Below are positions 1 through 7,009 of a stretch of 16,454 bases of DNA, one piece after another. The notes beneath the pieces are model-generated. The model had not been told where the DNA came from and ran no database searches. It saw only the letters and a list, made by a program, of their open reading frames with translations. Within the stretch, counting starts at the first letter, position 1, and each line of letters starts with the position of its first letter. Location: NCBI GenBank assembly GCA_964464635.1, contig CAYXGT010000064.1:1-16454 (forward strand), written 5' to 3'. Source of the DNA: CAYLMG01 sp964464635 (lineage in GTDB: Bacteria; Planctomycetota; Phycisphaerae; Sedimentisphaerales; Anaerobacaceae). The translations under genes were made by a program, and so were the position numbers.

Positions 1-87
1 ATCATTACTTTATTTTCGTGGAAATGTTCCATTTAATAATGGAAGGTCGATAAATTAAAAACACTACAGAATCCACGCACTTTATTG
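1..87. other. Non-coding segment with nested inverted repeats downstream of the activator gene
   Basis: No gene is visible here. A perfect 7-bp inverted repeat, TTCCATT (27-33) and AATGGAA (38-44) with a 4-nt loop, lies inside a second pair, CGTGGA (17-22) and TCCACG (72-77). The segment follows the stop codon (88-90, minus strand) of the activator gene, so the inner hairpin could be its transcription terminator. Reading along the minus strand, however, the hairpin is not followed by a run of T, so it would be a weak intrinsic terminator at best. The outer arms could equally be chance or a protein-binding site. Confidence 0.3.
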
Positions 88-1512
88 TTATACAGCTACT
101 GCTTCCGGCAAATCTTCTTCTGAGTAACTTGATTGTGCGTCTTTCTGTCTGCCTGAATCCTTTTTTATATTATACTGCTCAACTTTCGCATACAAAGTTG
201 CTCTGCTTATCCCCAGCAGTGTCGCCGCCTGCGTTTTTTGCCAGCCTGTTTCCTGCAGGGCACGCGCAATAAGCTCTCGTTCGGCTTTTGCAAGAGAAAA
301 TTCCCTTATATGCTCTCTGTCTGAATCAACCGAATCAACCATAATACTGCTCAGACCGATTTTGTCGGCAGTTTCAAGTAGTATGGCCCGCTGTATAACA
401 TTATAAAGCTCGCGTACATTGCCGGGCCAGTCATGTCTTTCAAGCGCCTCTATCGCCAACTGGGTTATCCCTGTAATCTTGCCTTGTTTTTCAGGGCAAA
501 GACTCGACGTCTTCAGAAAATACTCAGCCAGTATTCGTATATCCTCTTTTCTGCGCGGTGATCTCAGCGGCTCTATCCTGATTGGACAGACGTTCAGCCG
601 GTAATAAAGGTCTCTTCTGAATCTTTTTGCCTCAACCTCTTTGTACAAATCCTTATTACTTGATGCGATTATCGTAGCCTTGCAATGAATCGTCTCCACG
701 CCGCCGACTTTTCGAAATTCCCGCTCCTGTAAAACACGCAGCAATTTAGCCTGCAGTCCTGTCGGCATCTCGCTTATCTCATCTAAAAACACGCTGCCCG
801 TCCCAGCCAACTCTAACAGCCCCATCTTCTCACGGTCAGCCCCGGTGAATGAGCCTTTCATATGCCCGAATAGCTCACTCTCAAGCAGACTTGCCGTCAA
901 AGCCGCACAATTCAGCGCTACAAACCTCTCTTTCGGCGACCTAAGATTATGCACCGCTCTGGCCGCAAGCTCCTTACCCGTTCCTGTTTCACCAAGTATT
1001 AAAACCGGGTTGCAGCGGCTCTGGGCAACAAGTCTAATCATCTTAAGCTGTTCGATGGTTGCTTCGCTTCTGCCGACAATAGATGCACTCCCGGCAAAAT
1101 CATCCGCAAAATATGAGAAGTTTTCATCCGAACCTTTAGTTCTATCCGATTCCTGTTTAAGGCGTGCAACGATTTGTTTTAAACGACCGTAGTCTCTGTC
1201 TGACCGCAAATAATCATATACCCCTGCCCGCCTGAATTCCTCGACCGCTAAATCCGTATCGTCCTCACCATCAAAAACTATAACTACAGGAATTCGAGAC
1301 GATTTATTATCGGGCGTATCTAAAAATTTACGAACTTGCTCTGCTGTAAAATAGTGGTCGAATAAAATCAAATCGGGATTGACTGTCTGGGTTATCTGCA
1401 AGGCTTCTGAAAGGTCATCGGCAACAAACACCTCTTTCGCTGCCGATTTGGCTAACTGATGAATACTCACCTGTCTGCTTATTGCGACGACTCTCCGCAG
1501 AAACATTTTCAA
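88..1512 (-). CDS. Sigma-54 dependent transcriptional activator with degenerate receiver domain (flagellar regulator, FleQ/FlrC-like)
   Basis: This 474-residue enhancer-binding protein would use ATP hydrolysis to open promoters held by sigma-54 RNA polymerase. Residues 1-120 form a CheY-like receiver. A candidate phospho-acceptor Asp52 is present (DLILFD), but the acidic pair after strand 1 is missing (VVAISRQ) and the usual lysine is Arg103 (YDYLR), so the domain is degenerate. The AAA+ core shows Walker A GETGTGKE (174-181), the sigma-54 loop as GSFTGA (220-225), Walker B VFLDE (241-245), the arginine-finger region FRRDLYYRLN (299-308) and sensor II WPGNVREL (362-369). Residues 405-450 are a Fis-type helix-turn-helix. 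The chosen start is TTG (1512-1510) because GAGG (1523-1520) sits 7 nt upstream. An ATG two codons later (1506-1504) is possible but 13 nt from that site. It is divergent from the flg operon, which has a perfect sigma-54 promoter, so it is inferred to activate that operon. Whether it is a FleQ-type master regulator or a FlrC-type class III activator cannot be told from sequence. Confidence 0.93.
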   Translation of the reverse strand: MKMFLRRVVAISRQVSIHQLAKSAAKEVFVADDLSEALQITQTVNPDLILFDHYFTAEQVRKFLDTPDNKSSRIPVVIVFDGEDDTDLAVEEFRRAGVYDYLRSDRDYGRLKQIVARLKQESDRTKGSDENFSYFADDFAGSASIVGRSEATIEQLKMIRLVAQSRCNPVLILGETGTGKELAARAVHNLRSPKERFVALNCAALTASLLESELFGHMKGSFTGADREKMGLLELAGTGSVFLDEISEMPTGLQAKLLRVLQEREFRKVGGVETIHCKATIIASSNKDLYKEVEAKRFRRDLYYRLNVCPIRIEPLRSPRRKEDIRILAEYFLKTSSLCPEKQGKITGITQLAIEALERHDWPGNVRELYNVIQRAILLETADKIGLSSIMVDSVDSDREHIREFSLAKAERELIARALQETGWQKTQAATLLGISRATLYAKVEQYNIKKDSGRQKDAQSSYSEEDLPEAVAV

Positions 1513-1600
1513 TCGGTAACCTCATTATTGTTGTCCCCCCAGTCACAAATACAAAATTTTAACCGGTAACAATGGAAAGCTAATCGACAACGGCAACCAC

Positions 1601-1649
1601 AAAACTTTAATTATTTTATGGGACCGGCCAATAATGTCACTCGGTTTTA
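1601..1649 (+). repeat. Imperfect direct repeat, copy A
   Basis: The core blocks are TTTTATGGGACC (1614-1625) and AATGTCAC (1633-1640), preceded by AAACTTTAATT and followed by GGTTTTA. Copy B at 1722-1772 has the same blocks in the same order. The short complementary arms ACCGG (1623-1627) and TCGGT (1641-1645), with one G-T pair, flank the conserved AATGTCAC block. In copy B different arm sequences flank the same block. The copy lies about 340-380 bp upstream of the predicted flgD transcript start. Confidence 0.55.
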
Positions 1650-1656
1650 AAATAAA

Positions 1657-1667
1657 ATTAGAGTTTA
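1657..1667 (-). repeat. 11-bp motif, inverted copy (ATTAGAGTTTA)
   Basis: This is the exact reverse complement of TAAACTCTAAT at 1722-1732, giving a perfect 11-bp inverted repeat with a 54-bp spacer. A degenerate forward copy, AAACTTTAATT, lies at 1602-1612. The inverted pair brackets the tentative minus-strand promoter of the activator gene, as an autoregulatory site might. The region is AT-rich, so part of the match could be chance. Confidence 0.45.
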
Positions 1668-1721
1668 TTTTTCTATAATATTCTTTATCGGACTATACAT
1701 AAAAAATCAAAAACAACAAAG

Positions 1722-1772
1722 TAAACTCTAATCATATTTTATAGGACCTTCGAATGTCACCGAAGAGTTTTA
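1722..1772 (+). repeat. Imperfect direct repeat, copy B
   Basis: This copy shares with copy A the blocks TAAACTCTAAT (1722-1732), TTTTATAGGACC (1737-1748), AATGTCAC (1753-1760) and GTTTTA. The AATGTCAC block is the loop of a hairpin with arms CTTCG (1748-1752) and CGAAG (1761-1765). The first 11 bp also form the inverted repeat with 1657-1667. It sits about 210-260 bp upstream of the predicted flgD transcript start, a workable position for activator binding. It may also be a remnant of a local duplication. Confidence 0.55.
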
Positions 1773-1957
1773 TGAGATACTATAAACGCCACGCATCCTT
1801 AAATCAGACAACGGTAAAATTTTCAACAAAACAGGAAAATCCTTTCCAAACCAATTCCAAAAACCATCGGCTAATAAAAAATACTCAGTTTTGTAATCTT
1901 TCTATGCTCAGCAATAATAAAGACTTATAACAACACCTCCATTAAGACAACTAAATC

Positions 1958-1973
1958 TGGCACGACAATTGCT
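1958..1973 (+). promoter_or_regulatory. Sigma-54 (-24/-12) promoter of the flg operon
   Basis: TGGCACGACAATTGCT matches the sigma-54 consensus TGGCACG-N4-TTGCW at every defined position, with GG (1959-1960) and GC (1971-1972) separated by exactly 10 nt. Transcription is expected to start near 1984, leaving an ~84-nt leader before flgD. It reads towards flgD, and the divergent gene encodes a sigma-54 activator, so the pairing is coherent. No sigma-70 promoter of comparable quality is seen upstream of flgD. Confidence 0.92.
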
Positions 1974-2067
1974 AAACTTTTCTTTGGCGTCCTTAATTAA
2001 TGAAAACTTATCGCTGTTTGAAAATAAAATCAGGTTAATAATTCAAAAAAAGAAAGGCTAAAAGCAT

Positions 2068-2439
2068 ATGAGTTCAGTATCAGCAAGCAGTATTCAGGCA
2101 GATTATATGAAACTGCTAGTAACACAGCTTCAAAATCAAAATCCGCTTGAGCCCCTGGATAATAATGAGATGGCTTCCCAGCTTGCACAATTCTCACAAC
2201 TGCAGCAGCTCGAGTCTATGAATTCAAATTTCGAAAAAATCCTTTCTGCAACTGAAATGAACTATGCCAGCTCGCTGATAGGCAAGAATATTTCATTCGT
2301 AGCACAACTTTCAGATGGCACAATAGACATCGTTGATGCAATTGTTGAAAAGATTTATACAGATGAAAACAGCAACATAATCTTATCTGCGGGTGGATAT
2401 GACGTAAACCTTGAAGGTATAGTTGCTGTCCAAAATTAA
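2068..2439 (+). CDS. flgD: Flagellar hook assembly scaffold FlgD (short form)
   Basis: FlgD caps the growing hook and lets FlgE subunits polymerise, then is replaced by FlgK. Residues 11-50 carry the family signature: YMKLLVTQLQNQNPLEPLD followed by the NEMASQLAQFSQLQQLE segment. Residues 67-123 look like the small beta (Tudor-like) part, with SLIGKN near 69-74. At 123 residues it is far shorter than the enterobacterial protein (about 230) and lacks an obvious Ig-like domain. It resembles the short FlgD forms of some other phyla. AGAAAGG (2051-2057) is a plausible ribosome site for the ATG. It is the first gene after the sigma-54 promoter and is followed by flgE, the usual pairing. Confidence 0.93.
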   Translation: MSSVSASSIQADYMKLLVTQLQNQNPLEPLDNNEMASQLAQFSQLQQLESMNSNFEKILSATEMNYASSLIGKNISFVAQLSDGTIDIVDAIVEKIYTDENSNIILSAGGYDVNLEGIVAVQN

Positions 2440-2493
2440 ATAACGGAAAAGCAAACAAAATTAATTTAACAATATATTAACAGGAGAAATAAA

Positions 2494-4158
2494 ATGAGTT
2501 TCGCATTATCAGCAGGAGTCACTGGCTTACAGGCACATCAAAAAATGCTGGACATCGCAGGAAACAACCTCGCAAATGTCAACACTACAGCTTTTAAGTC
2601 CAGCAGAATAAACTTTTCCGAGCTGCTAAGCCAGACAATCAAAAAAGCCACACAGCCGACATCGAATATCGGCGGAACAAATCCACAGCAAATGGGAAGC
2701 GGTGTAGGCGTCTCGGGCATCACCCCAAATATGTCACAGGGAAACATCGTCCAGACGGGAAATCCCCTCGATGTGGCAATTGACGGCGAAGGCTACTTCG
2801 TTTTAAGTGACGGCCAGCAGTACATCTACTCTCGAGCCGGTGCATTTTCGGTCGATGAGAATTCAACGCTCGTTGACCCTTCCACGGGCTACCTTGTCCA
2901 GAGAATCGGCTCAGAAGGCGAGCTCGAAGGATTTCAAATCCCCAGCGATGGTAATATTAACATTCCATATGATATAACAATGCCTGCAAATGCAACATCA
3001 CACATCACCGTATCGGGAAATCTCAGCTCGGATGCCTCTTTCGAAACACCACAGATACAGAAACTCGATTCAAATATCTCTTACACTTATGGCAATGGCA
3101 CTACTGCAACCACAGATACCGAAATCGACCAGCTCGACCAGTACACAGGAACTCTAACCTCGGGCACAATAACCATCAGCGGCTACAATAAAGATGGAAC
3201 GGACATGACCAGCGGTTTAACTTATGCAATAGATTCTACTACAACACTCGGTGACCTTGTTGACCATCTTAATAACAATGTCCTCACAGACGCCACCGCC
3301 TCGCTGTTAAACGGCAAAATAAGAATAACCGACAACGATGGGGGATACAGCAAAACTGACCTTACTCTTTCATATACCGGTGACGGCACACTTGAACCAC
3401 CTGCCTATTTCGAAATGATTACCGTCGGCGGAAACGAGGTTAAGAACGTAAACATCACTGCTTATGACTCGCTCGGCGGAAAGCACACACTCTCTGCTGC
3501 CTTTGTCAGAACTGATACGCCAAACACCTGGGACCTGATACTCACCTCCGTTTCGGGGGACGTTTACTCGATAAATATGACAGACAGAAGAATCGACGGC
3601 GCAACATTTGACGCCACTAACGGCTCATATGCAGGACTTATCGGCCCAGCAACTCCTGAATTCAAAATAACATTCGCTCATGACACGGCAAACGAACAAA
3701 ATATCGAGCTGGCTCTTGGAACTGTCGGAAAGCTCGATGGCTTAACACAATTCGCAGGAAATTCCACTGCCGTTGCAAGGGACCAGGACGGATACGGCTC
3801 CGGCAGGCTCTCCAGCGTTTCCGTGAACAGCGAAGGAATCGTAGTAGGTGCTTTTTCAAACGGTATCAAGAAAAACATCGCAACACTTCAAATAGCACTA
3901 TTCCAGAATACTGCCGGCCTCGAAAGTATGGGGGGCGGCTATTTCATACCTTCTGCAAACTCCGGTGAAGCCGTCGCTACTATGGCTATGACAGGCGGCG
4001 CCGGAACGATTCACGGCGGCTCACTCGAAAAATCAAATGCTGATGTCGCTACCGAGTTTGTAAATATGATTCAGGCGCAAAACGGCTATCAGGCAAACGC
4101 CCGGACTATCAGGGTAGCGAATGAAATTCTCGGAGAATTAAGCAACCTCATCAGGTAA
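2494..4158 (+). CDS. flgE: Flagellar hook protein FlgE
   Basis: FlgE is the exported subunit that polymerises outside the cell into the hook, the universal joint between rod and filament. The N-terminus has the flagellar rod/hook motif GNNLANVNTTAFKSSR (23-38), and the C-terminus has the matching helix with EFVNMIQAQNGYQANARTIR. These two ends pack into the coiled core of the tube. At 554 residues it is longer than the enterobacterial hook protein (about 400). The extra length lies in the surface-exposed middle, which is rich in Thr, Ser, Gly and Asp. AGGAG (2482-2486) precedes the ATG at good spacing. No signal peptide is seen, as expected for a type III flagellar export substrate. Confidence 0.96.
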   Translation: MSFALSAGVTGLQAHQKMLDIAGNNLANVNTTAFKSSRINFSELLSQTIKKATQPTSNIGGTNPQQMGSGVGVSGITPNMSQGNIVQTGNPLDVAIDGEGYFVLSDGQQYIYSRAGAFSVDENSTLVDPSTGYLVQRIGSEGELEGFQIPSDGNINIPYDITMPANATSHITVSGNLSSDASFETPQIQKLDSNISYTYGNGTTATTDTEIDQLDQYTGTLTSGTITISGYNKDGTDMTSGLTYAIDSTTTLGDLVDHLNNNVLTDATASLLNGKIRITDNDGGYSKTDLTLSYTGDGTLEPPAYFEMITVGGNEVKNVNITAYDSLGGKHTLSAAFVRTDTPNTWDLILTSVSGDVYSINMTDRRIDGATFDATNGSYAGLIGPATPEFKITFAHDTANEQNIELALGTVGKLDGLTQFAGNSTAVARDQDGYGSGRLSSVSVNSEGIVVGAFSNGIKKNIATLQIALFQNTAGLESMGGGYFIPSANSGEAVATMAMTGGAGTIHGGSLEKSNADVATEFVNMIQAQNGYQANARTIRVANEILGELSNLIR

Positions 4159-4170
4159 TCGGAGCCCAAA

Positions 4171-5421
4171 ATGCCAGCTACTTATGCAATTGCAGAAGTC
4201 CTTAATGCAATCATTATGACACTTGACCCTGTCCAGCGGTGGCAGTCCGCCAGGCGATTTGACGGCAGCTGGATAACGGAAAAATGGTTCATTATTGTTG
4301 CACTACTAACACTGACAATCTTAATATCCATCATTCTCATCACAAGCCTGTACAGAAGCTCACAAAAACACAAGACCGAAAACCTGATTGCAGCAAATCT
4401 TGCACAACATAAAGGCCTAAGTCCCCATGAAGTACAAATATTAAAAGATATTGCAGACAACTCAGGAAGTAATAATACAACTGAAATCTTTACTTCAAAA
4501 AAAACCTTTGACGACAGCACAAAAAAAATTATAGACAAACAAAAGCAGCAGAAAAACGCCGAAAAAACAAAAAAATTAAAGGCTGAACTCAATCTGCTGC
4601 GAGAAAAACTCGGCTTCCATGAAACCGAACACACCACTGCCGGCACAGAACCGCCTCAAAAAACAAATACGAAACAGATACCCAAAGGTAAAATACTTTG
4701 TATACAGGCCACAGCATCTCAGGACGATGCAATTGAATCAACTGTTATAGAAAACACTGAAACCGAACTGACAGTAAAGCTCGCAAAACATCCCCGAATC
4801 AACTTCACAGAACAGTGGAAGGGACGTTACAGCTTCGAAGGCCTTGTCTGTGAGTTCGATACTTCTATTATCAGTTATGATGGCAACTGTCTTGTTCTGA
4901 ATCACAGCGAAAATGTGCGATGTTATAATCGAAGACGCTTTTTACGCACATCTGCAGAACATCAGGCACTTGTCGCGCTGTTTCCACAGAACATATCGCC
5001 GGACGACAAAAATCTCGACAACAAAACCGATACGAAAACAACTGAAAGCTCACAAACAGACCGCTCCCCCGTTCTCTGCCCCCCGGAATTTTTCAATGCA
5101 ACCGCAACAGAAATAGGCGGGCCCGGACTTAAATTAAAAACCGATTTGCAGGCTCGAGAGGGTGACAGAATATTGGTCATCCTGAATCTCAGTGAACAAA
5201 AAATCGTACAGGACATCGCAGGGGTAAGACGCATAGAACAAACCCAGGACGGTAACTTTTTAGCTGTCGAGATGTTTGGCATGAGCGATGAGCTTATCGA
5301 AGAGCTGGTACACGCAACAAACACCGCACCAACCAAAGAGCCGCAGGAAAATAACGATAACACAGACAATACAAATACAAACGAAGACAACCAGCAATCG
5401 AACATAACAAAGGAAGCTTAA
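4171..5421 (+). CDS. Membrane-anchored PilZ/YcgR-like flagellar protein
   Basis: This 416-residue protein has one predicted membrane segment (about 39-61), a charged, probably helical linker (about 110-148, Lys/Gln-rich), then a YcgR-like N-domain (about 170-250) and a PilZ-like domain (about 252-375). The c-di-GMP motif RxxxR appears as RRFLR (255-259). The second motif, normally DxSxxG, reads TEIGGPG (313-319), a degenerate form. An Asp/Ser/Thr/Lys-rich insertion (about 276-302) separates the two motifs. The C-terminal 30 residues are Asn/Asp/Glu/Thr-rich and probably disordered. YcgR proteins act as c-di-GMP flagellar brakes. The position between flgE and flgF, 12 nt after flgE with GGAG before the ATG, supports a flagellar role. 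Whether it binds c-di-GMP is uncertain because of the altered second motif. The family assignment is by motif and layout, not by search. Confidence 0.7.
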   Translation: MPATYAIAEVLNAIIMTLDPVQRWQSARRFDGSWITEKWFIIVALLTLTILISIILITSLYRSSQKHKTENLIAANLAQHKGLSPHEVQILKDIADNSGSNNTTEIFTSKKTFDDSTKKIIDKQKQQKNAEKTKKLKAELNLLREKLGFHETEHTTAGTEPPQKTNTKQIPKGKILCIQATASQDDAIESTVIENTETELTVKLAKHPRINFTEQWKGRYSFEGLVCEFDTSIISYDGNCLVLNHSENVRCYNRRRFLRTSAEHQALVALFPQNISPDDKNLDNKTDTKTTESSQTDRSPVLCPPEFFNATATEIGGPGLKLKTDLQAREGDRILVILNLSEQKIVQDIAGVRRIEQTQDGNFLAVEMFGMSDELIEELVHATNTAPTKEPQENNDNTDNTNTNEDNQQSNITKEA

Positions 5422-5424
5422 AAA

Positions 5425-6159
5425 ATGGCAGAAATTACAGAACAGGTCTCTTCGAGCATTGATTCGCTTACAAAGGAATTCACCATCATTGCACATAATC
5501 TGGCCAATGTAAGCACCACGGGATACAAAAGAAGATGCAATGCCTTTACTAATGTACTCAAGGCCGGCCAAACCGCTGCAGACTTAGATTTCGAAACCAG
5601 CACTGAATTGAATTCCACTCTTGACTTCTCCCAGGCCCACATCATTCAGACCGGGCGAACACTCGATTTTGCCCTCAACGGCAATGGATTCTTTGTAATT
5701 GAGACAACCGACGGCCCACTTTATACCCGCAACGGCATCTTCCAGATAAACTCGAACGGGCAATTAACTGATTCAGAAGGAAGAATCGTAGCCGGTCAGA
5801 ACGGCGCCATCACAATACCGGAAAATGTGGCCACTTCTCAATTACACGTCTCAGCCGACGGCTCTATCTCCGCAGGCTCGGTTTCAATCGGAAAATTCAG
5901 GCTCGTTGATTTCGGCCAAAACAAAAGCAAACTTTTACCGGCCGGCCTGAATTGCTTCTATATGTCGGACTCCGACATCCAACCGACCGATGCTGAAAAC
6001 ACCGCTGTAAAGCAGGGATTTCAGGAAGCCTCGAACGTGCAAATAATTGAAGAGCTTGTTGATATGATGATGGTCACAAGACTTTATGAGGCAAATATGA
6101 AGCTGCTCTCGGTTCAAAGCCAGGCCTCGAGCAGTATGATAAGCGTAGCTATGGGTTAA
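5425..6159 (+). CDS. flgF: Flagellar basal-body rod protein FlgF
   Basis: This is a 244-residue rod protein of the FlgF/FlgG family, forming the distal or proximal part of the axial drive shaft. The N-terminal motif HNLANVSTTGYKRR (24-37) and the C-terminal helix (ELVDMMMVTRLYEANMKLL) are diagnostic of rod and hook subunits. A GNGFFVIETTDGPLYTRNG stretch in the middle is typical of the FlgE/F/G core domain. It is called FlgF rather than FlgG because of its shorter length and its place just before a clear FlgG. AGGA (5411-5414) lies inside the last codons of the PilZ gene, 10 nt before the ATG, so translation is likely coupled to that gene. Only 3 nt separate the two coding regions. Confidence 0.88.
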   Translation: MAEITEQVSSSIDSLTKEFTIIAHNLANVSTTGYKRRCNAFTNVLKAGQTAADLDFETSTELNSTLDFSQAHIIQTGRTLDFALNGNGFFVIETTDGPLYTRNGIFQINSNGQLTDSEGRIVAGQNGAITIPENVATSQLHVSADGSISAGSVSIGKFRLVDFGQNKSKLLPAGLNCFYMSDSDIQPTDAENTAVKQGFQEASNVQIIEELVDMMMVTRLYEANMKLLSVQSQASSSMISVAMG

Positions 6160-6215
6160 GAATTTAAACAGTAACAAAACTAAATACGTAAAAATTAATA
6201 TTAGGAGATATTTTT

Positions 6216-7001
6216 ATGTTAAGGGCATTTTCAACTGCAGCAACAGGTATGAGCGCTCAGCAGATGATGGTCGATGTAATTGCCAACAATCTCGCAAACA
6301 TCAACACCAATGGCTTCAAAAAAAGCCAGATTAACTTTCAGGACCTGTTTTATGTAACAATGACACAGATGGGCACAGAAGTAGCTTCAGGTATAAAAAC
6401 ACCCGGAGGAATCGAAGTGGGAAGCGGTGTCAGAACCGCGGCCACCATAAAGGTCTATACGCCGGGCGAGCTGCAAAACACCGGCAGAAACCTCGACATC
6501 TCAATTATGGGTGAAGGTTTCCTGCAGGTAACCCTGCCGAACGGTGACTTAAGATACACCAGAGATGGTACACTCCAGACAAACGCCGATGGAAACCTCG
6601 TAACAACTACCGGCTACCCCTTCGAGCCGGCTATCACCATCCCGACCGATGCAACATCTGTTGACATAGGAAAAGACGGAACCGTAAATGTCACCGACTC
6701 GTCCGGAAACATATCGGTCGTCGGAACAATCCAATTGGCAAGGTTCTCGAATCCTTCCGGCCTGTCAAGCGAAGGTGATAACCTGCTCGCTGAAACCGAT
6801 GCAAGCGGAACACCTATCACCGGAACACCCGGTGAAAACGGAATGGGCACCATCCAGTCGGGTTTCCTCGAAAAATCAAACGTCCAGATGGTTACCGAGC
6901 TTGTAAATCTCATCACCGCCCAAAGAGCCTACGAAATCAACTCCAGGGCTATAATGGCCGGAGATGATATGCTCAAGACTACAAATGCGATTGTCAGATA
7001 G
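6216..7001 (+). CDS. flgG: Flagellar distal rod protein FlgG
   Basis: FlgG forms the distal rod that passes through the P and L rings. At 261 residues it is the standard length. The N-terminus reads STAATGMSAQQMMVDVIANN followed by LANINTNGFKKSQINFQDL, the strongly conserved FlgG signature. The middle has NLDISIMGEGFLQVTLPNGDLRYTRDG in family register. The C-terminus has SNVQMVTELVNLITAQRAYE and ends NAIVR. A clear AGGAG (6204-6208) precedes the ATG. The 56-nt gap after flgF is AT-rich and shows no promoter. The stop codon TAG is immediately part of the ribosome site (AGGAG) of flgA. Confidence 0.96.
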   Translation: MLRAFSTAATGMSAQQMMVDVIANNLANINTNGFKKSQINFQDLFYVTMTQMGTEVASGIKTPGGIEVGSGVRTAATIKVYTPGELQNTGRNLDISIMGEGFLQVTLPNGDLRYTRDGTLQTNADGNLVTTTGYPFEPAITIPTDATSVDIGKDGTVNVTDSSGNISVVGTIQLARFSNPSGLSSEGDNLLAETDASGTPITGTPGENGMGTIQSGFLEKSNVQMVTELVNLITAQRAYEINSRAIMAGDDMLKTTNAIVR

Positions 7002-7009
7002 GAGCTGTT

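Larger units (their letters stand above)
1513..2067. other. Divergent AT-rich control region between activator gene and flgD
   Basis: This 555-bp gap separates the minus-strand activator from the plus-strand flg operon and holds no convincing gene. It contains a two-copy imperfect direct repeat (1601-1649 and 1722-1772), three copies of a TAAACTCTAAT-type 11-mer in alternating orientation, a short CGGTAAC direct repeat (1514-1520, 1564-1570), and the flgD sigma-54 promoter (1958-1973). On the minus strand a weak sigma-70-like pair for the activator can be drawn: TTGTTG (1719-1714) and TATAGT (1697-1692), spacer 16. TCCGATAA (1692-1685) resembles a sigma-28 -10 element but has no matching -35. 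These minus-strand promoter readings are tentative. Sigma-54 activators usually bind 80-200 bp or more upstream of the promoter, so the repeats are reasonable candidate activator sites. Confidence 0.6.

Noticed and set aside
1685..1692. Sigma-28-like -10 element TCCGATAA on the minus strand
   Set aside because: Seven of eight bases match the GCCGATAA element, but the position for the TAAA -35 holds TTTG, so it is not a credible sigma-28 promoter.
1772..1930. A 52-codon plus-strand open frame (MRYYKRHASL...) in the divergent region
   Set aside because: It has no good ribosome site, has Asn/Lys/Thr-biased composition expected from AT-rich non-coding DNA, overlaps a repeat copy, and lies upstream of the promoter. 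No recognisable domain.
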